A stretch of DNA of 64,000 bases from Methanosphaera sp. BMS (GTDB lineage: Archaea > Methanobacteriota > Methanobacteria > Methanobacteriales > Methanobacteriaceae), in the NCBI RefSeq assembly GCF_003268005.1, contig NZ_CP014213.1, forward strand, positions 1-64,000. Direction: 5' to 3'. The notes under the pieces are model-generated. The model had not been told where the DNA came from and did no database searches. It worked only from the letters and a program-made list of their open reading frames with translations. Made by a program: the position numbers and the translations under genes. This document shows, piece by piece, positions 45,922 to 54,645 of the stretch. Each line of letters starts with the position of its first letter. Positions within the stretch are counted from its first letter, which is position 1.

Positions 45922-46734
45922 TTAATTATCATTGAATGTCACATTATGTGAATATAACAATTCGGTACCGAATGATTCATAAACCTGAATTTCGGCTCTT
46001 GCCGGCTTGTTATCACTTGATTTATAATATGGGATATTCAACTTATAAGTTTGGTTTGCTGTAACATCACTAATGGATCCGGTATCATATGTTTCATCTA
46101 TCTGGGCACCTTTATCGTCATACCATACGGCTTTAACCTGAACGTTTTCCAAGTTACGCTGTGATTTTAAATTTCCTTGAATACCGCCGGTATAATAACC
46201 GTAACTGACTTTTAAATCACTGGAGACATTGCTAATTTCGATTGACTGGGCCTTTGAATTCATATCATTTTCATAACTTAACCCACCGATAACTCCAACC
46301 AATATGATAATTATCACTGATGCTATAGGAACCAACCATAACATCCTATTGTCTTGTTTAGGCATTTGAGGAGCTGTTTGCTGGTTGTCACCAAAGTTAT
46401 GGACATACTCTGGATTTATATTTGCAACATTGCTGACTTTATCCTTTTCCATAAATGCAACAACACCTGCTATCAGATAAAATAGGAATCCGAGAAGACC
46501 AAAGAGGGATGTTCCAATCAATACTCCCAATCCGCATACAATATACTGTGCTGCAGCTATCTTATAGTCCTTATTAAATAACCATATGCCCGCAAGACCA
46601 AGCAGACTTGATATCAATGTTATTGAACCGTTGGTCATTAACTCGGCACTAATTCCTGAAAAACCATAGGCAGCGAAGGCTCCGCCTAATCCAAATATCA
46701 TAGCAATAACTGCTAATATTGGATTTATTTTCAT
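45922..46734 (-). CDS. Membrane protein with DUF4064-like N-terminus and FxLYD-like C-terminal domain
   Basis: 270 residues. Residues 1-95 hold three or four membrane helices (PILAVIAMIFGLGGAFAAYGF, LISSLLGLAGIWLF, YLIAGVVAFM). A cytoplasmic loop with Gln/Asn follows, then another helix (MLWLVPIASVIIIILVGVIGG). The last 110 residues form an extracytoplasmic beta domain (VKAVWYDDKGAQIDETYDTG...NKPARAEIQVYESFG). A similar domain is the whole mature part of the small protein at 57145. AACGAGGTGTA precedes the start. The IS1182 element lies directly beyond its stop codon. Function unknown; perhaps an envelope sensor or assembly factor. Confidence 0.85.
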   Translation of the reverse strand: MKINPILAVIAMIFGLGGAFAAYGFSGISAELMTNGSITLISSLLGLAGIWLFNKDYKIAAAQYIVCGLGVLIGTSLFGLLGFLFYLIAGVVAFMEKDKVSNVANINPEYVHNFGDNQQTAPQMPKQDNRMLWLVPIASVIIIILVGVIGGLSYENDMNSKAQSIEISNVSSDLKVSYGYYTGGIQGNLKSQRNLENVQVKAVWYDDKGAQIDETYDTGSISDVTANQTYKLNIPYYKSSDNKPARAEIQVYESFGTELLYSHNVTFNDN

Positions 46735-47070
46735 TTTTACACCTCGTTGATATTATACATTTTTTAAAAGTAATTAATTATAAATTCATATCTTTAATCA
46801 TCTTGATTTTAAAATAAAATATTATTCTTTCATTATTTTTTGTTAATCCAACTGAAATTTCATATTTTTCAAATTAATTACTATAATTTTATATTTGTAA
46901 TTATTTAATAATATATTTTAATTATTCTAATCTAATTTAATCACATATCATGGGCATATAAAATCTATTTTTTTCATGAGGTGCCATGTTATATAATAGT
47001 AAAGAATAGATATTTAAATAAACAAATATAATAATGAAAATAACAATTATGTTTTAAGGAGATACATATT
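46735..47070. other. Divergent intergenic region
   Basis: Promoter region for the membrane protein (minus) and the flavoprotein (plus). GTTATATAATAG near 46987 is a probable TATA box for the flavoprotein, giving a leader of about 55 bases. Nothing else seen. Confidence 0.45.
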
Positions 47071-47607
47071 ATGAAAGTATTAGGAATCGTAGGAAGTCCA
47101 AGAAAAGATGGAAACTGTGACGTATTAGTAAAAAAATTTTTAGACAATGTAGAAGGAGATACCGAATACATATTTTTAAATGAAAAACAGTTACATGGTT
47201 GTAATGCATGTATGGGATGTGTTGAAGGTGATTGTGTAATTGATGATGATGGAAACAGCATTATCAAGTCATTACTTGACTGTGACATTTTAGTATTTGC
47301 ATCACCTATATACTATGGACAAATCACAGCACAAGCAAAAGCATTCATCGATAGATTCTATCAAATATCCAGAAACCCTGAAAAATCATTGGAATCAAAA
47401 AAAGTGGTTACAATCTTTACACAGGCACAACCTGAAAATGTATTCGGCGATTATATTGACTCATTTAAAGTCATGCCATTTGGATTTATGGGTATGGAAG
47501 TAATAGGTAACATTACCGCTATGGGAACTCAGGACAAAGGTAATGAAGAAGAACTTGAAAAATATATAGAAGAAGTAAAAGACATAGCCAGATCAATTAA
47601 ATTATAA
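47071..47607 (+). CDS. Iron-sulfur flavoprotein / NADPH-dependent FMN reductase-like
   Basis: 178 residues. Flavodoxin-like fold with the FMN phosphate loop GIVGSPRKDGNCD, then the compact cluster motif CNACMGCVEGDC (Cys-x2-Cys-x2-Cys-x4-Cys), as in Isf of methanogens, and VFASPIYYGQITAQAKAFIDRFY. Isf-type proteins pass electrons from ferredoxin and help detoxify oxygen or peroxide. AAGGAGAT lies 8 bases before the ATG. The C-terminal half is shorter than in some Isf homologs. The gene is alone, with a T-run and a hairpin downstream. Confidence 0.93.
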   Translation: MKVLGIVGSPRKDGNCDVLVKKFLDNVEGDTEYIFLNEKQLHGCNACMGCVEGDCVIDDDGNSIIKSLLDCDILVFASPIYYGQITAQAKAFIDRFYQISRNPEKSLESKKVVTIFTQAQPENVFGDYIDSFKVMPFGFMGMEVIGNITAMGTQDKGNEEELEKYIEEVKDIARSIKL

Positions 47608-47764
47608 TCGATCTATTCTTCTTTTTTTTAAGTTTCTTTATGAAACAATACTTATTTTTTTAGCACTACTTTATTTAAATTTTATTTCTGAATTCATTAA
47701 TTTATGTGACTTATATTGATTAGTCTTCTCATTTCAAGGTTTAAAAAAATATAAAAAAAGATTC

Positions 47765-47786
47765 AAGGAGTAAACTCCTTTTTTTT
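47765..47786. terminator. Bidirectional hairpin between flavoprotein and trpB genes
   Basis: AAGGAGT and ACTCCTT pair around AA and are followed by T6 on the plus strand. On the minus strand T-rich sequence follows after GAATC. It lies between two convergent genes. Confidence 0.65.
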
Positions 47787-47827
47787 ATGAATATTATTTG
47801 GTGTTTAAATAAAGTGGTGTAATCAGA

Positions 47828-49126
47828 CTAGCAGTCTTCCATACTGCCGTCCATAAAGCTACCATAACCTTTGAAGTCCATTAATCCATGACCGGAGAAG
47901 TTAACTACAATGGTTTTTTCTTCACCTGTTTGTTTACATTTCTGTGCTTCATCGATAGCTACTTTTATTGCATGGTTTGTTTCAGGTGCCGGGATGACTC
48001 CTTCGCATTTTGCAAACATTTTACCTGCTGCAAATACTTCCGTTTGATGTGCCGTTCTTGGGGTGATGTATCCCTCATTCTTAAGTAATGATACCTGTGT
48101 GTTCATTCCATGGTATCTGAGTCCACCTGCATGTACTGATGGGGCTACAAAGTTATGACCAAGTGTAAACATCTTTAAAAGTGGTGTAAATCCTACTTCG
48201 TCACCGAAGTCGTAAGTGTATTCACCTTCTGATAATGTTGGACAAGCTGATGGTTCAACAGCTAAGAATTCACAGTCGGTGTTTCCTTTGATTTTTTCTT
48301 TAATAAATGGGAATAATGATCCTCCGAAGTTACTTCCTCCACCTACACATGCAATCATGGTATCAGGTTCTTCTTCAGCTATTTCGAGTTGTGTTTGAAT
48401 TTCCTGGCCGATAACAGTCTGGTGTAATATGACGTGGTTTAATACACTACCAAGTGTGTATTTTGTTTTTTCATCACTTAATGCATCTTCTACCGCTTCG
48501 GATATTGCTATACCTAATGAACCAGGATGATCAGGTGTTTCTTCCAATATTTTTCTTCCGACTGCTGTCTGGTTACTTGGGGAGGCATAAACGTTTCCAT
48601 CGTATAGCTGCATAATTGTTTTTCTGAATGGTTTTTGATCAAATGATACTCTTACCATATAAACTGTACAGTCTAAGTCCATGAGAGATGCCGCTAATGA
48701 TAATGCGGTTCCCCATTGACCTGCACCGGTTTCTGTCGTTAGTTTTTCAACACCTTCTTTTTTTGCAAAGTATGCCTGTGCTATTGCACTGTTTAATTTA
48801 TGACTTCCCGTTGGGGATGTATCTTCTCGTTTATAATATATCTTTGCGGGTGTGTTTAGTTTTTCTTCCAATCCTTTTGCTCTGCAGAGTGGAGTTGGTC
48901 TTCCAAGTCTTTGGTATAACTCTCTTACTTCTGTAGGAATTTTTATATATCTTTCTGTTGAAAATTCCTGTGCTAAACATTCATTTACGAATATGTCTGG
49001 TAGTGTGCTTATCTGGTCTTTTCCTTCACTGTTTTTTGGTGCAGGTAATTCAACTGGTAAATCTGCATTTATATTATACCAATTTTTTGCCACATCGTCA
49101 CTTGTTAATTCTATTTTATATTCCAT
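47828..49126 (-). CDS. trpB: Tryptophan synthase beta chain, TrpB2 type
   Basis: PLP enzyme that condenses indole with serine, 432 residues. The length and N-terminus (LPDIFVNECLAQEFSTERYIKIPTEVRELYQRLGRPTPL) identify the TrpB2 group rather than TrpB1. The PLP lysine lies in SPTGSHKLNSA, the PLP phosphate loop is GGGSNFGGSLF, and the catalytic block TETGAGQWGTALSLA is intact. No trpA or other trp gene is adjacent, which is usual for TrpB2, thought to work alone on free indole or serine. The ATG is preferred over a TTG 9 bases upstream. The ribosome site is weak. Confidence 0.95.
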   Translation of the reverse strand: MEYKIELTSDDVAKNWYNINADLPVELPAPKNSEGKDQISTLPDIFVNECLAQEFSTERYIKIPTEVRELYQRLGRPTPLCRAKGLEEKLNTPAKIYYKREDTSPTGSHKLNSAIAQAYFAKKEGVEKLTTETGAGQWGTALSLAASLMDLDCTVYMVRVSFDQKPFRKTIMQLYDGNVYASPSNQTAVGRKILEETPDHPGSLGIAISEAVEDALSDEKTKYTLGSVLNHVILHQTVIGQEIQTQLEIAEEEPDTMIACVGGGSNFGGSLFPFIKEKIKGNTDCEFLAVEPSACPTLSEGEYTYDFGDEVGFTPLLKMFTLGHNFVAPSVHAGGLRYHGMNTQVSLLKNEGYITPRTAHQTEVFAAGKMFAKCEGVIPAPETNHAIKVAIDEAQKCKQTGEEKTIVVNFSGHGLMDFKGYGSFMDGSMEDC

Positions 49127-49362
49127 TTTTTTCAATCCAATTGTTGTTTTTCAAATAATAATATGATAATTTTCATTAAAACTTTTTTTAATTAAAATAT
49201 TTTTATTCTTGAGTAATATATTTGTATATTGTATTATTTATAATTCGTTATCTTTTTTCTATCCCTTGTAATTTATAAAAAAGCTTTACAAATTAAAACT
49301 TTTGCGATAATTCTTTAAATGTTTAAAAACAAATATTCTAATTAATTATTGGGTTGGTTATT

Positions 49363-49713
49363 ATGAATAGTAAACAATTAACACTAAAGGACTTAAATAT
49401 TAAGGATGAGCTAATTTTTATAAAATATTACTATAAATATCTGTTATCATATTGTCAAGAATATGACCTTCAATACAATGGGTTACTTGCTGTTGAAATC
49501 ATTAAGCTTGGGGAGTTTGTTGATCGGATTACTTCCGATGAGAATGCTGTAATAAAGGATAAGGATATGAAATATTTAATTAGAATAGCTGAAGGTAGGG
49601 TATTTAAGGAAATTGATGAATTATCGCCTATGTATAATCGTAAGAATACTCATGACATTCTTAAGATTCCACGATATAAAATGTATCATATTCTTGAAAG
49701 GCATGGTTTCTAA
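49363..49713 (+). CDS. Hypothetical helical protein
   Basis: 116 residues that I do not recognise. Mostly helical with alternating charged and hydrophobic residues (DLNIKDELIFIKYYYKYLLSYCQEY, VEIIKLGEFVDRITSDE, MKYLIRIAEGRVFKEIDEL). It ends in a basic segment (NTHDILKIPRYKMYHILERHGF) that could bind nucleic acid. No membrane segment or metal motif. GGGTTGG lies shortly before the ATG. It lies 230 bases upstream of the tailed Alba gene on the same strand, a possible but unproven link. Confidence 0.7.
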   Translation: MNSKQLTLKDLNIKDELIFIKYYYKYLLSYCQEYDLQYNGLLAVEIIKLGEFVDRITSDENAVIKDKDMKYLIRIAEGRVFKEIDELSPMYNRKNTHDILKIPRYKMYHILERHGF

Positions 49714-49945
49714 AATGGGTAAATATTTATCTTAGTTATTAATTTACCCTGGTATTCATAGCAATCATGTTTATATGTTTAACTGTTTATAATTATTCTA
49801 GCTTTACGTTAAATTATATTCTGTTATAGTCATAATTTATTTAAAGGGGATGTCATTCATTAATATTCACTTGATACAAATGAAAGAATATATTAAAAAA
49901 GTCATATATAAATATATATAGATAATGAAATTTAGAGGTTTTATG

Positions 49946-50641
49946 ATGAGCGAGCAATTATCATTCACACAATTATTACGTAAAAATGATTTTATCGAAG
50001 GCAATAACAGTACCGATGAAGAACCTATTGATATGGAAAATGACTTTGATCCTGATGAAAATATAGAAAATCTTGAAATGAAAACATTTGAAGAAGAAGC
50101 TAAACTTGTTGAAGAGGAAGAAGCCAGAAAAGCAGAGGAAGCCAGAAAAGCTGCTGAAGCTAAAAAAGCAGCAGAGGAAGCTAGAAAAGCAGAGGAAGCA
50201 AGGAAAGCTGAAGAGGCCAGGAAAGCTGAGAAAGCTCGGAAAGCTGAAGAAGCCAGAAAAGCTGCAGAAGCTAGAAAAGCAGAGGAAGCTAAAAGAGCCG
50301 CCGAAATTAAAAAAGCTGCCGAGGCTAGAAGAGCCGAACAAGCCAAAAGAATTGCTGCAATTGAAGAATCTGAAGATACAAGAGTCATATTCATTGGAAA
50401 TAAACCAGTCATGAATTATGTTTTATCAATCGTCACATTAATGAACAAAGATGTTAAAAGAATCAGCATAAAAGCAAGAGGAAAAGCTATTAACAGGGCT
50501 GTAGATGTTGCAGAAGTAGTCAGACACAAATTTGTGACTAAAACCCAAATTGAAGATATTCTAATAAATACCGAGGAACTATTCAGGGAAGATGGTTCTT
50601 CATCAAACGTTTCAACCATAGATATTATACTCAGGGTTTAA
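49946..50641 (+). CDS. Alba-domain nucleic-acid-binding protein with long Ala/Glu/Lys/Arg-rich N-terminal helix
   Basis: 231 residues in three parts. Residues 1-55 are an acidic segment (SEQLSFTQLLRKNDF, then STDEEPIDMENDFDPDEN). Residues about 56-140 are an almost unbroken run of ARKAEE- and AEARKA-type units, a coiled coil or single alpha-helix. Residues 143-231 are a complete Alba domain: VIFIGNKPVMNYVLSIVTLMN, the RISIKARGKAINRAVDVAE signature and TIDIILRV at the C-terminus. The Lys of IGNKPVMNYV is the DNA-binding, acetylatable lysine position of Alba. Typical Alba proteins have about 90 residues and no tail. The ATG has AGAGGT 6 bases before it; an upstream ATG adds 7 residues. A chromatin or RNA-binding role is inferred. 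Confidence 0.9.
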   Translation: MSEQLSFTQLLRKNDFIEGNNSTDEEPIDMENDFDPDENIENLEMKTFEEEAKLVEEEEARKAEEARKAAEAKKAAEEARKAEEARKAEEARKAEKARKAEEARKAAEARKAEEAKRAAEIKKAAEARRAEQAKRIAAIEESEDTRVIFIGNKPVMNYVLSIVTLMNKDVKRISIKARGKAINRAVDVAEVVRHKFVTKTQIEDILINTEELFREDGSSSNVSTIDIILRV

Positions 50642-50745
50642 TTCTTAAAATTTTTTTTAAGAACAATTATCTTTTTTTTCACCTTTTTTTAGTCAATTTT
50701 ATAATTGAATTAATTTAGCAATACTTTATTTGAGAGTTGATAGTG

Positions 50746-51531
50746 ATGGAACTTATAGATATTGGATTAAATTTAATGCATAAATCATATAATAAGGATC
50801 GCGTTGATGTAATAAATCATGCAAGGGATGTTGGAGTAACAAAATCCATTATTACCGGAAGCAGTTTAACATCAAGCAAACTTGCAGTAGACTATGCAAG
50901 CAAACATCCTAATGTATTATACGCTACCTGCGGAGTTCATCCTCATGATGCAAAAACATGCGATGAAAACACTATAGATACATTAAGAAACCTTGCGAGT
51001 AATAGCTGCGTTGTAGCAATAGGCGAATGTGGGCTGGATTATAACAGAAACTTCTCACCCCAAAATGTTCAACGCAAATGGTTTGAAAAACAGGTAATAT
51101 TGGCAGAAGAATTGGACATGCCACTATTTTTACATGACAGGGAATCTTATGATGATTTTAATAAAATAATGAAAAAACATAAAAAGATAGCTGGCAGGTC
51201 CGTTGTGCATTGTTTTACAGGAACAAAATATGAGGCAGAAGATTATCTTGATTTGGGTTGTTACATAGGCGTAACAGGATGGATATGTGATGATAGGCGA
51301 AATGATGAATTGCTCAAAGCAATAAAGGTTATACCACCAGAAAAATTAATGATAGAGACTGATGGTCCATTCTTGACTCCAAGAGACTTTGAACAAAAAC
51401 CAAAGAATAACCGAAATGAACCAAAATATCTTCCCCATATCTTAAAAAGAATTGCTAAAGAAATGGATATTGATTCAGAAGAACTGGGAAAACAGGTAAC
51501 AGTTAATACTAAGGAATTCTTTAATATCTAA
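50746..51531 (+). CDS. tatD: TatD-family metal-dependent hydrolase (nuclease)
   Basis: 261-residue TIM-barrel hydrolase. The N-terminus LIDIGLNLMHKSYNKDRVDV resembles TatD itself, where the usual D-x-H-x-H is replaced, rather than the YcfH/YjjV group. Other metal and active-site motifs are present: CGVHPHDAKT, AIGECGLDYNRNFSP, LFLHDRESYDDF, VVHCFTGTKYEAEDY and METDGPFLTP-like (here IETDGPFLTPRDF). TatD proteins are 3'-5' DNA/RNA exonucleases linked to repair. Length is normal. The ATG is used; a TTG 9 bases upstream is less likely. GAGAG is 8-10 bases before it. Confidence 0.93.
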   Translation: MELIDIGLNLMHKSYNKDRVDVINHARDVGVTKSIITGSSLTSSKLAVDYASKHPNVLYATCGVHPHDAKTCDENTIDTLRNLASNSCVVAIGECGLDYNRNFSPQNVQRKWFEKQVILAEELDMPLFLHDRESYDDFNKIMKKHKKIAGRSVVHCFTGTKYEAEDYLDLGCYIGVTGWICDDRRNDELLKAIKVIPPEKLMIETDGPFLTPRDFEQKPKNNRNEPKYLPHILKRIAKEMDIDSEELGKQVTVNTKEFFNI

Positions 51532-51695
51532 CTTCCCCGTTCATATATTTTTCATGTTTCTTAATTCAACATCCTCAAAAAAAAATCATGATTTTATAAA
51601 TATTTCATCAATTAATTAAATACTGCCTTGTGATATTTTAAATACACTCCTCTTATAATATCGTATTTTAAAATCAAGGCATGAATCATGAGTAG

Positions 51696-51708
51696 TTATA
51701 TAAATATA
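51696..51708 (+). promoter_or_regulatory. Probable TATA box of the ArsR-like gene
   Basis: TTATATAAATATA is a strong archaeal box A. Transcription would start near 51727, past the ATG at 51711, so translation must begin at the ATG at 51762. Confidence 0.5.
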
Positions 51709-51761
51709 AAATGATAAATAAGTACATATCTGTAAACAATCGTAGTAAGAGAAATAAGAAT

Positions 51762-52106
51762 ATGACATGTGAAAATTTAAAAGAAGAACACGTACAAAAA
51801 TTAAAAGAATTAGAAAAAACTTTACCTTCATTTGAGGAATTTGAAGAATATTCTGATAAATTCAAAGCGTTATCTGACCCAACACGATTGAAAATATTGT
51901 ACTTACTATCTGAAGGTTCATGTTGTACATGTTCGATACAGGAAATATTGGATAAACCACAATCAAATATATCCCACCATCTGAAGATATTGAAGAATGC
52001 AGGGTTTATCGATAGTAAAAAAGATGGTATCTGGGTCTACCATAAAGTCAAAGATCCAGAGATAATCAAATTATTGGATGATTTAAGTAATTTAATTACC
52101 AATTAA
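51762..52106 (+). CDS. ArsR/SmtB-family winged-helix transcriptional regulator
   Basis: 114 residues. After an acidic helix, the core is FKALSDPTRLKILYLLSEGSCCTCSIQEILDKPQSNISHHLKILKNAGFIDSKKDGIWVYHKV, a complete winged helix-turn-helix. The CCTC segment matches the position of the Cys-x-Cys metal or arsenic site in the alpha3 region of ArsR (ELCVCDL), so metalloid or soft-metal sensing is plausible. An N-terminal Cys (MTCENL) could serve as third ligand. The start follows from the TATA box. A T-run separates it from the metallopeptidase-like gene 44 bases downstream, so co-transcription is uncertain. No arsenic pump or metal exporter is nearby. Confidence 0.9.
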   Translation: MTCENLKEEHVQKLKELEKTLPSFEEFEEYSDKFKALSDPTRLKILYLLSEGSCCTCSIQEILDKPQSNISHHLKILKNAGFIDSKKDGIWVYHKVKDPEIIKLLDDLSNLITN

Positions 52107-52149
52107 ATCCAAACAATTACTTTTTTTTTTAATTTTATCAAGTGTAAAT

Positions 52150-53100
52150 ATGACATTTAAAATATATTGTTCCATATGTGGTTATGAAAATAATTCAAAC
52201 AATACCCTCTGTCAAAGATGTAATGAATTTCTACATAAGGACAACATACTATCCGACAATAAGCAATTAAACTCAATAGATGAATTATTTGCTAACATAT
52301 ATCATCAGAAGTTAAACGATGCAATCCTAACACTCGACAGCTATGAAGTAATAATACAAAACATCATAGAAAGTGGAGAAAACGGGATTATCTATAGAAA
52401 GAATATGACGCCACTGGAACGGGTCGTAGCCATAGCAAAGGCATATTCAATAGTAATTACCAAAGAGATTGGAAATAACTATGGTGAGTACGCATATAAT
52501 GTGATATGCATAGATAAGACATTTGATTCATCAATTCAAATAGCAACAATCCTACATGAGTTGACACACCACTTATTCAATGAGATACTTAAGCAAATCC
52601 TAATATATGTATGGAATGTAAAGAAATCACCCCTGCTTGATGCCTTTGTACAAACGTTGGTTTCCCTTCCACCTGTACTTTTGGCCTCGGAGTATTGTGC
52701 AAGTAAAACTGAAGAAAGGTATCTTCCAAAAGAATACGTGTCATACTCATCGTTCAATCAGATAGCAGGTGATTTAAACTATGATGGCAAAATACTTTTG
52801 AATACCTTCGTCATAGCAAATGGAATCAGCGAATCCATCATAAGGATATTGTCTAACTTTATTGACAATCAACTGGAAGATAAAATAAGACAGGAGTTTG
52901 AAAGAAACAATACCGAAGAGATAGCTAATCCCATCTGTATAGAAGATAGAATAATAAACAATCCAATTTTAAGAAACGTATATCTCATGAACATGATAAC
53001 TGAAAGTTATGAATTGCTCAATGATGAAAATTACCGTCATCTGATAGAGCGAAACAGGGATTTATTCGAAAAAGCATATGAAAAAATCAAGACAGATTAA
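52150..53100 (+). CDS. Zinc-ribbon protein with HExxH metallopeptidase-like domain
   Basis: 316 residues. An N-terminal zinc ribbon (YCSICGYENNSNNTLCQRCNEFLH, Cys-x2-Cys...Cys-x2-Cys) is followed by a helical region. Residues about 135-145 carry IATILHELTHHLFNEI, whose HELTHH is a thermolysin-type HExxH as in ImmA/IrrE-like or related zincin folds. No signal peptide, so cytoplasmic; one weakly hydrophobic stretch lies after the active site (LDAFVQTLVSLPPVLLASEYCASK). The last third is helical. I do not recognise the family. It follows an ArsR-like gene and converges on another zinc-ribbon gene. Confidence 0.8.
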   Translation: MTFKIYCSICGYENNSNNTLCQRCNEFLHKDNILSDNKQLNSIDELFANIYHQKLNDAILTLDSYEVIIQNIIESGENGIIYRKNMTPLERVVAIAKAYSIVITKEIGNNYGEYAYNVICIDKTFDSSIQIATILHELTHHLFNEILKQILIYVWNVKKSPLLDAFVQTLVSLPPVLLASEYCASKTEERYLPKEYVSYSSFNQIAGDLNYDGKILLNTFVIANGISESIIRILSNFIDNQLEDKIRQEFERNNTEEIANPICIEDRIINNPILRNVYLMNMITESYELLNDENYRHLIERNRDLFEKAYEKIKTD

Positions 53101-53123
53101 CATCTTCCTTTAACAAGTTCTGA

Positions 53124-54488
53124 TTAGTCCACATCTTTTTTATCAGAATAAATCTTAATCAAATCGAAATTTAATTTTTCAAGGGACTCTCCATTCAAAT
53201 ACTTTATGAGAATATTAATCAAATCATTCTCCATAAACATAATTTCATCATCATTCAAGCCAACAAACGATTGATTAAATAGGAATTTGATGGAATCCCA
53301 ATCCAAATTCAATGAATATAAGGTATTTCTCAGATATGACATATAATCATTTTCAAGTGGATTTACTCCCCTTTGAATGTTAAAGCTTGACTTAACAATA
53401 AATTTCTTAAACAGGCTGATTAATCGATTGTTATTATCGCCAAACAATTCATAGATATATGCTTCCATGTCATAAGAGGAATGATATTCTGTATAAAAAC
53501 CTCCGGATATGAATTTATTTCTAAGAATATGAATTAAATTCAAGGTCAAATCTTCAAATGATTGATTTATAGGTCTTGTCTGACACAACCGGTCAAACTC
53601 GACTATGTCATCCACAACACTGTTTTTAATAATCTGATAATAAAAAATTACGTGTGGATTACTGTTTAATAAGTAGACGGCATATTGTGAAAGACTGTAA
53701 TTGTTAGTTAATATCTCGTCAAATGGATTATGATTTTTGTCCCTAAGCAGTGAGATATAATCCTTCACAAGATGCTTAACTGATTTGCTTATCAGTTTTT
53801 CATTCTCTAATTCCTGAACTGTCAATATTATATCTTCAATGTTATAATAGGGGTACTCCTTGCTAAAGAGTTTGAGGTTGCCTTTTCTATGAATATAGTC
53901 AAGCAATATTATTTTAAGGTATCTGTGTTCAATTTCTTTAACACATCTTCCATGGTTGTATACCGATTTGATGCTGTCAGTAACTACTGATTCGTTCAGA
54001 GGTTTATCAGGGCAATATGATGTCTTATCGATGGAATAATCCTCATTGATTTTTATGATGTCGCCCGGTTTAATATACTCCGAGTTAATGCTTGATAAGA
54101 GTTCAACCAATGTTATATGAGGATCCTGTTTTTTACCACAGTTATAGCAGTATTTGTCTATGTATAAAATTTTTTTACCACAAAATTCGCAGATAATCTT
54201 CTTGTCAGCTGTATTGGCCAGATATCTTAAAATTTCATAGTCATAATCAAATTCATGGTTATTATAGGAACGTCTATTTGATAAATGATTAATCAGGCTG
54301 TTTATACGAAATATTACATTATTTTCATTAACTTTTTTGTTAATGACTTCATTATATACTTTAAACTTAATCAGATAACCGTCACTCTCATTAAGATGAT
54401 TTTCGGATAATTTTTCATTAAAATTACTTGAAAATTCCTTCTCTCCAATGTACTCATTGAATGTTGCTAAAGTTTTATCTATTGACAT
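53124..54488 (-). CDS. Hypothetical zinc-ribbon protein
   Basis: 454 residues, not recognised. Residues about 95-120 form a zinc ribbon (KIICEFCGKKILYIDKYCYNCGKKQ) in the same Cys-x2-Cys...Cys-x2-Cys style as the convergent metallopeptidase-like protein. The rest is helical and charged, with no membrane segment and several Tyr/Asn-rich stretches. A small beta segment follows the ribbon (YIKPGDIIKINEDYSIDKTSY). GGAATTG before the ATG is weak. It converges on the preceding gene with a 23-base gap. Function unknown; the pairing of two zinc-ribbon proteins is the only hint. Confidence 0.75.
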   Translation of the reverse strand: MSIDKTLATFNEYIGEKEFSSNFNEKLSENHLNESDGYLIKFKVYNEVINKKVNENNVIFRINSLINHLSNRRSYNNHEFDYDYEILRYLANTADKKIICEFCGKKILYIDKYCYNCGKKQDPHITLVELLSSINSEYIKPGDIIKINEDYSIDKTSYCPDKPLNESVVTDSIKSVYNHGRCVKEIEHRYLKIILLDYIHRKGNLKLFSKEYPYYNIEDIILTVQELENEKLISKSVKHLVKDYISLLRDKNHNPFDEILTNNYSLSQYAVYLLNSNPHVIFYYQIIKNSVVDDIVEFDRLCQTRPINQSFEDLTLNLIHILRNKFISGGFYTEYHSSYDMEAYIYELFGDNNNRLISLFKKFIVKSSFNIQRGVNPLENDYMSYLRNTLYSLNLDWDSIKFLFNQSFVGLNDDEIMFMENDLINILIKYLNGESLEKLNFDLIKIYSDKKDVD

Positions 54489-54630
54489 TCCAATGCAATT
54501 CCTTTTTAATCCAGACAGGATAGATTATAATTTATTATTTGTAGTTAATCGTATAATTTAGTTTTGATAAATTATTGAAATATAAAAATAGTTGGTGATT
54601 AATTGGATTTGAAAGAAAAGTGAAAGATAG

Positions 54631-54645
54631 GTTGGTTTAACCAAC
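54631..54645. repeat. Palindrome across a stop codon
   Basis: GTTGGTT and AACCAAC flank a single base. The TAA stop of the small surface protein gene lies inside. T-rich sequence follows on the minus strand, so it may work as a terminator. Confidence 0.5.

Noticed and set aside
49967-50412. Long minus-strand and alternate-frame ORFs opposite the Alba tail gene
   Set aside because: They are shadows of the repetitive AEK-rich coding sequence and give Ser/Ala/Phe or Lys/Leu low-complexity products.
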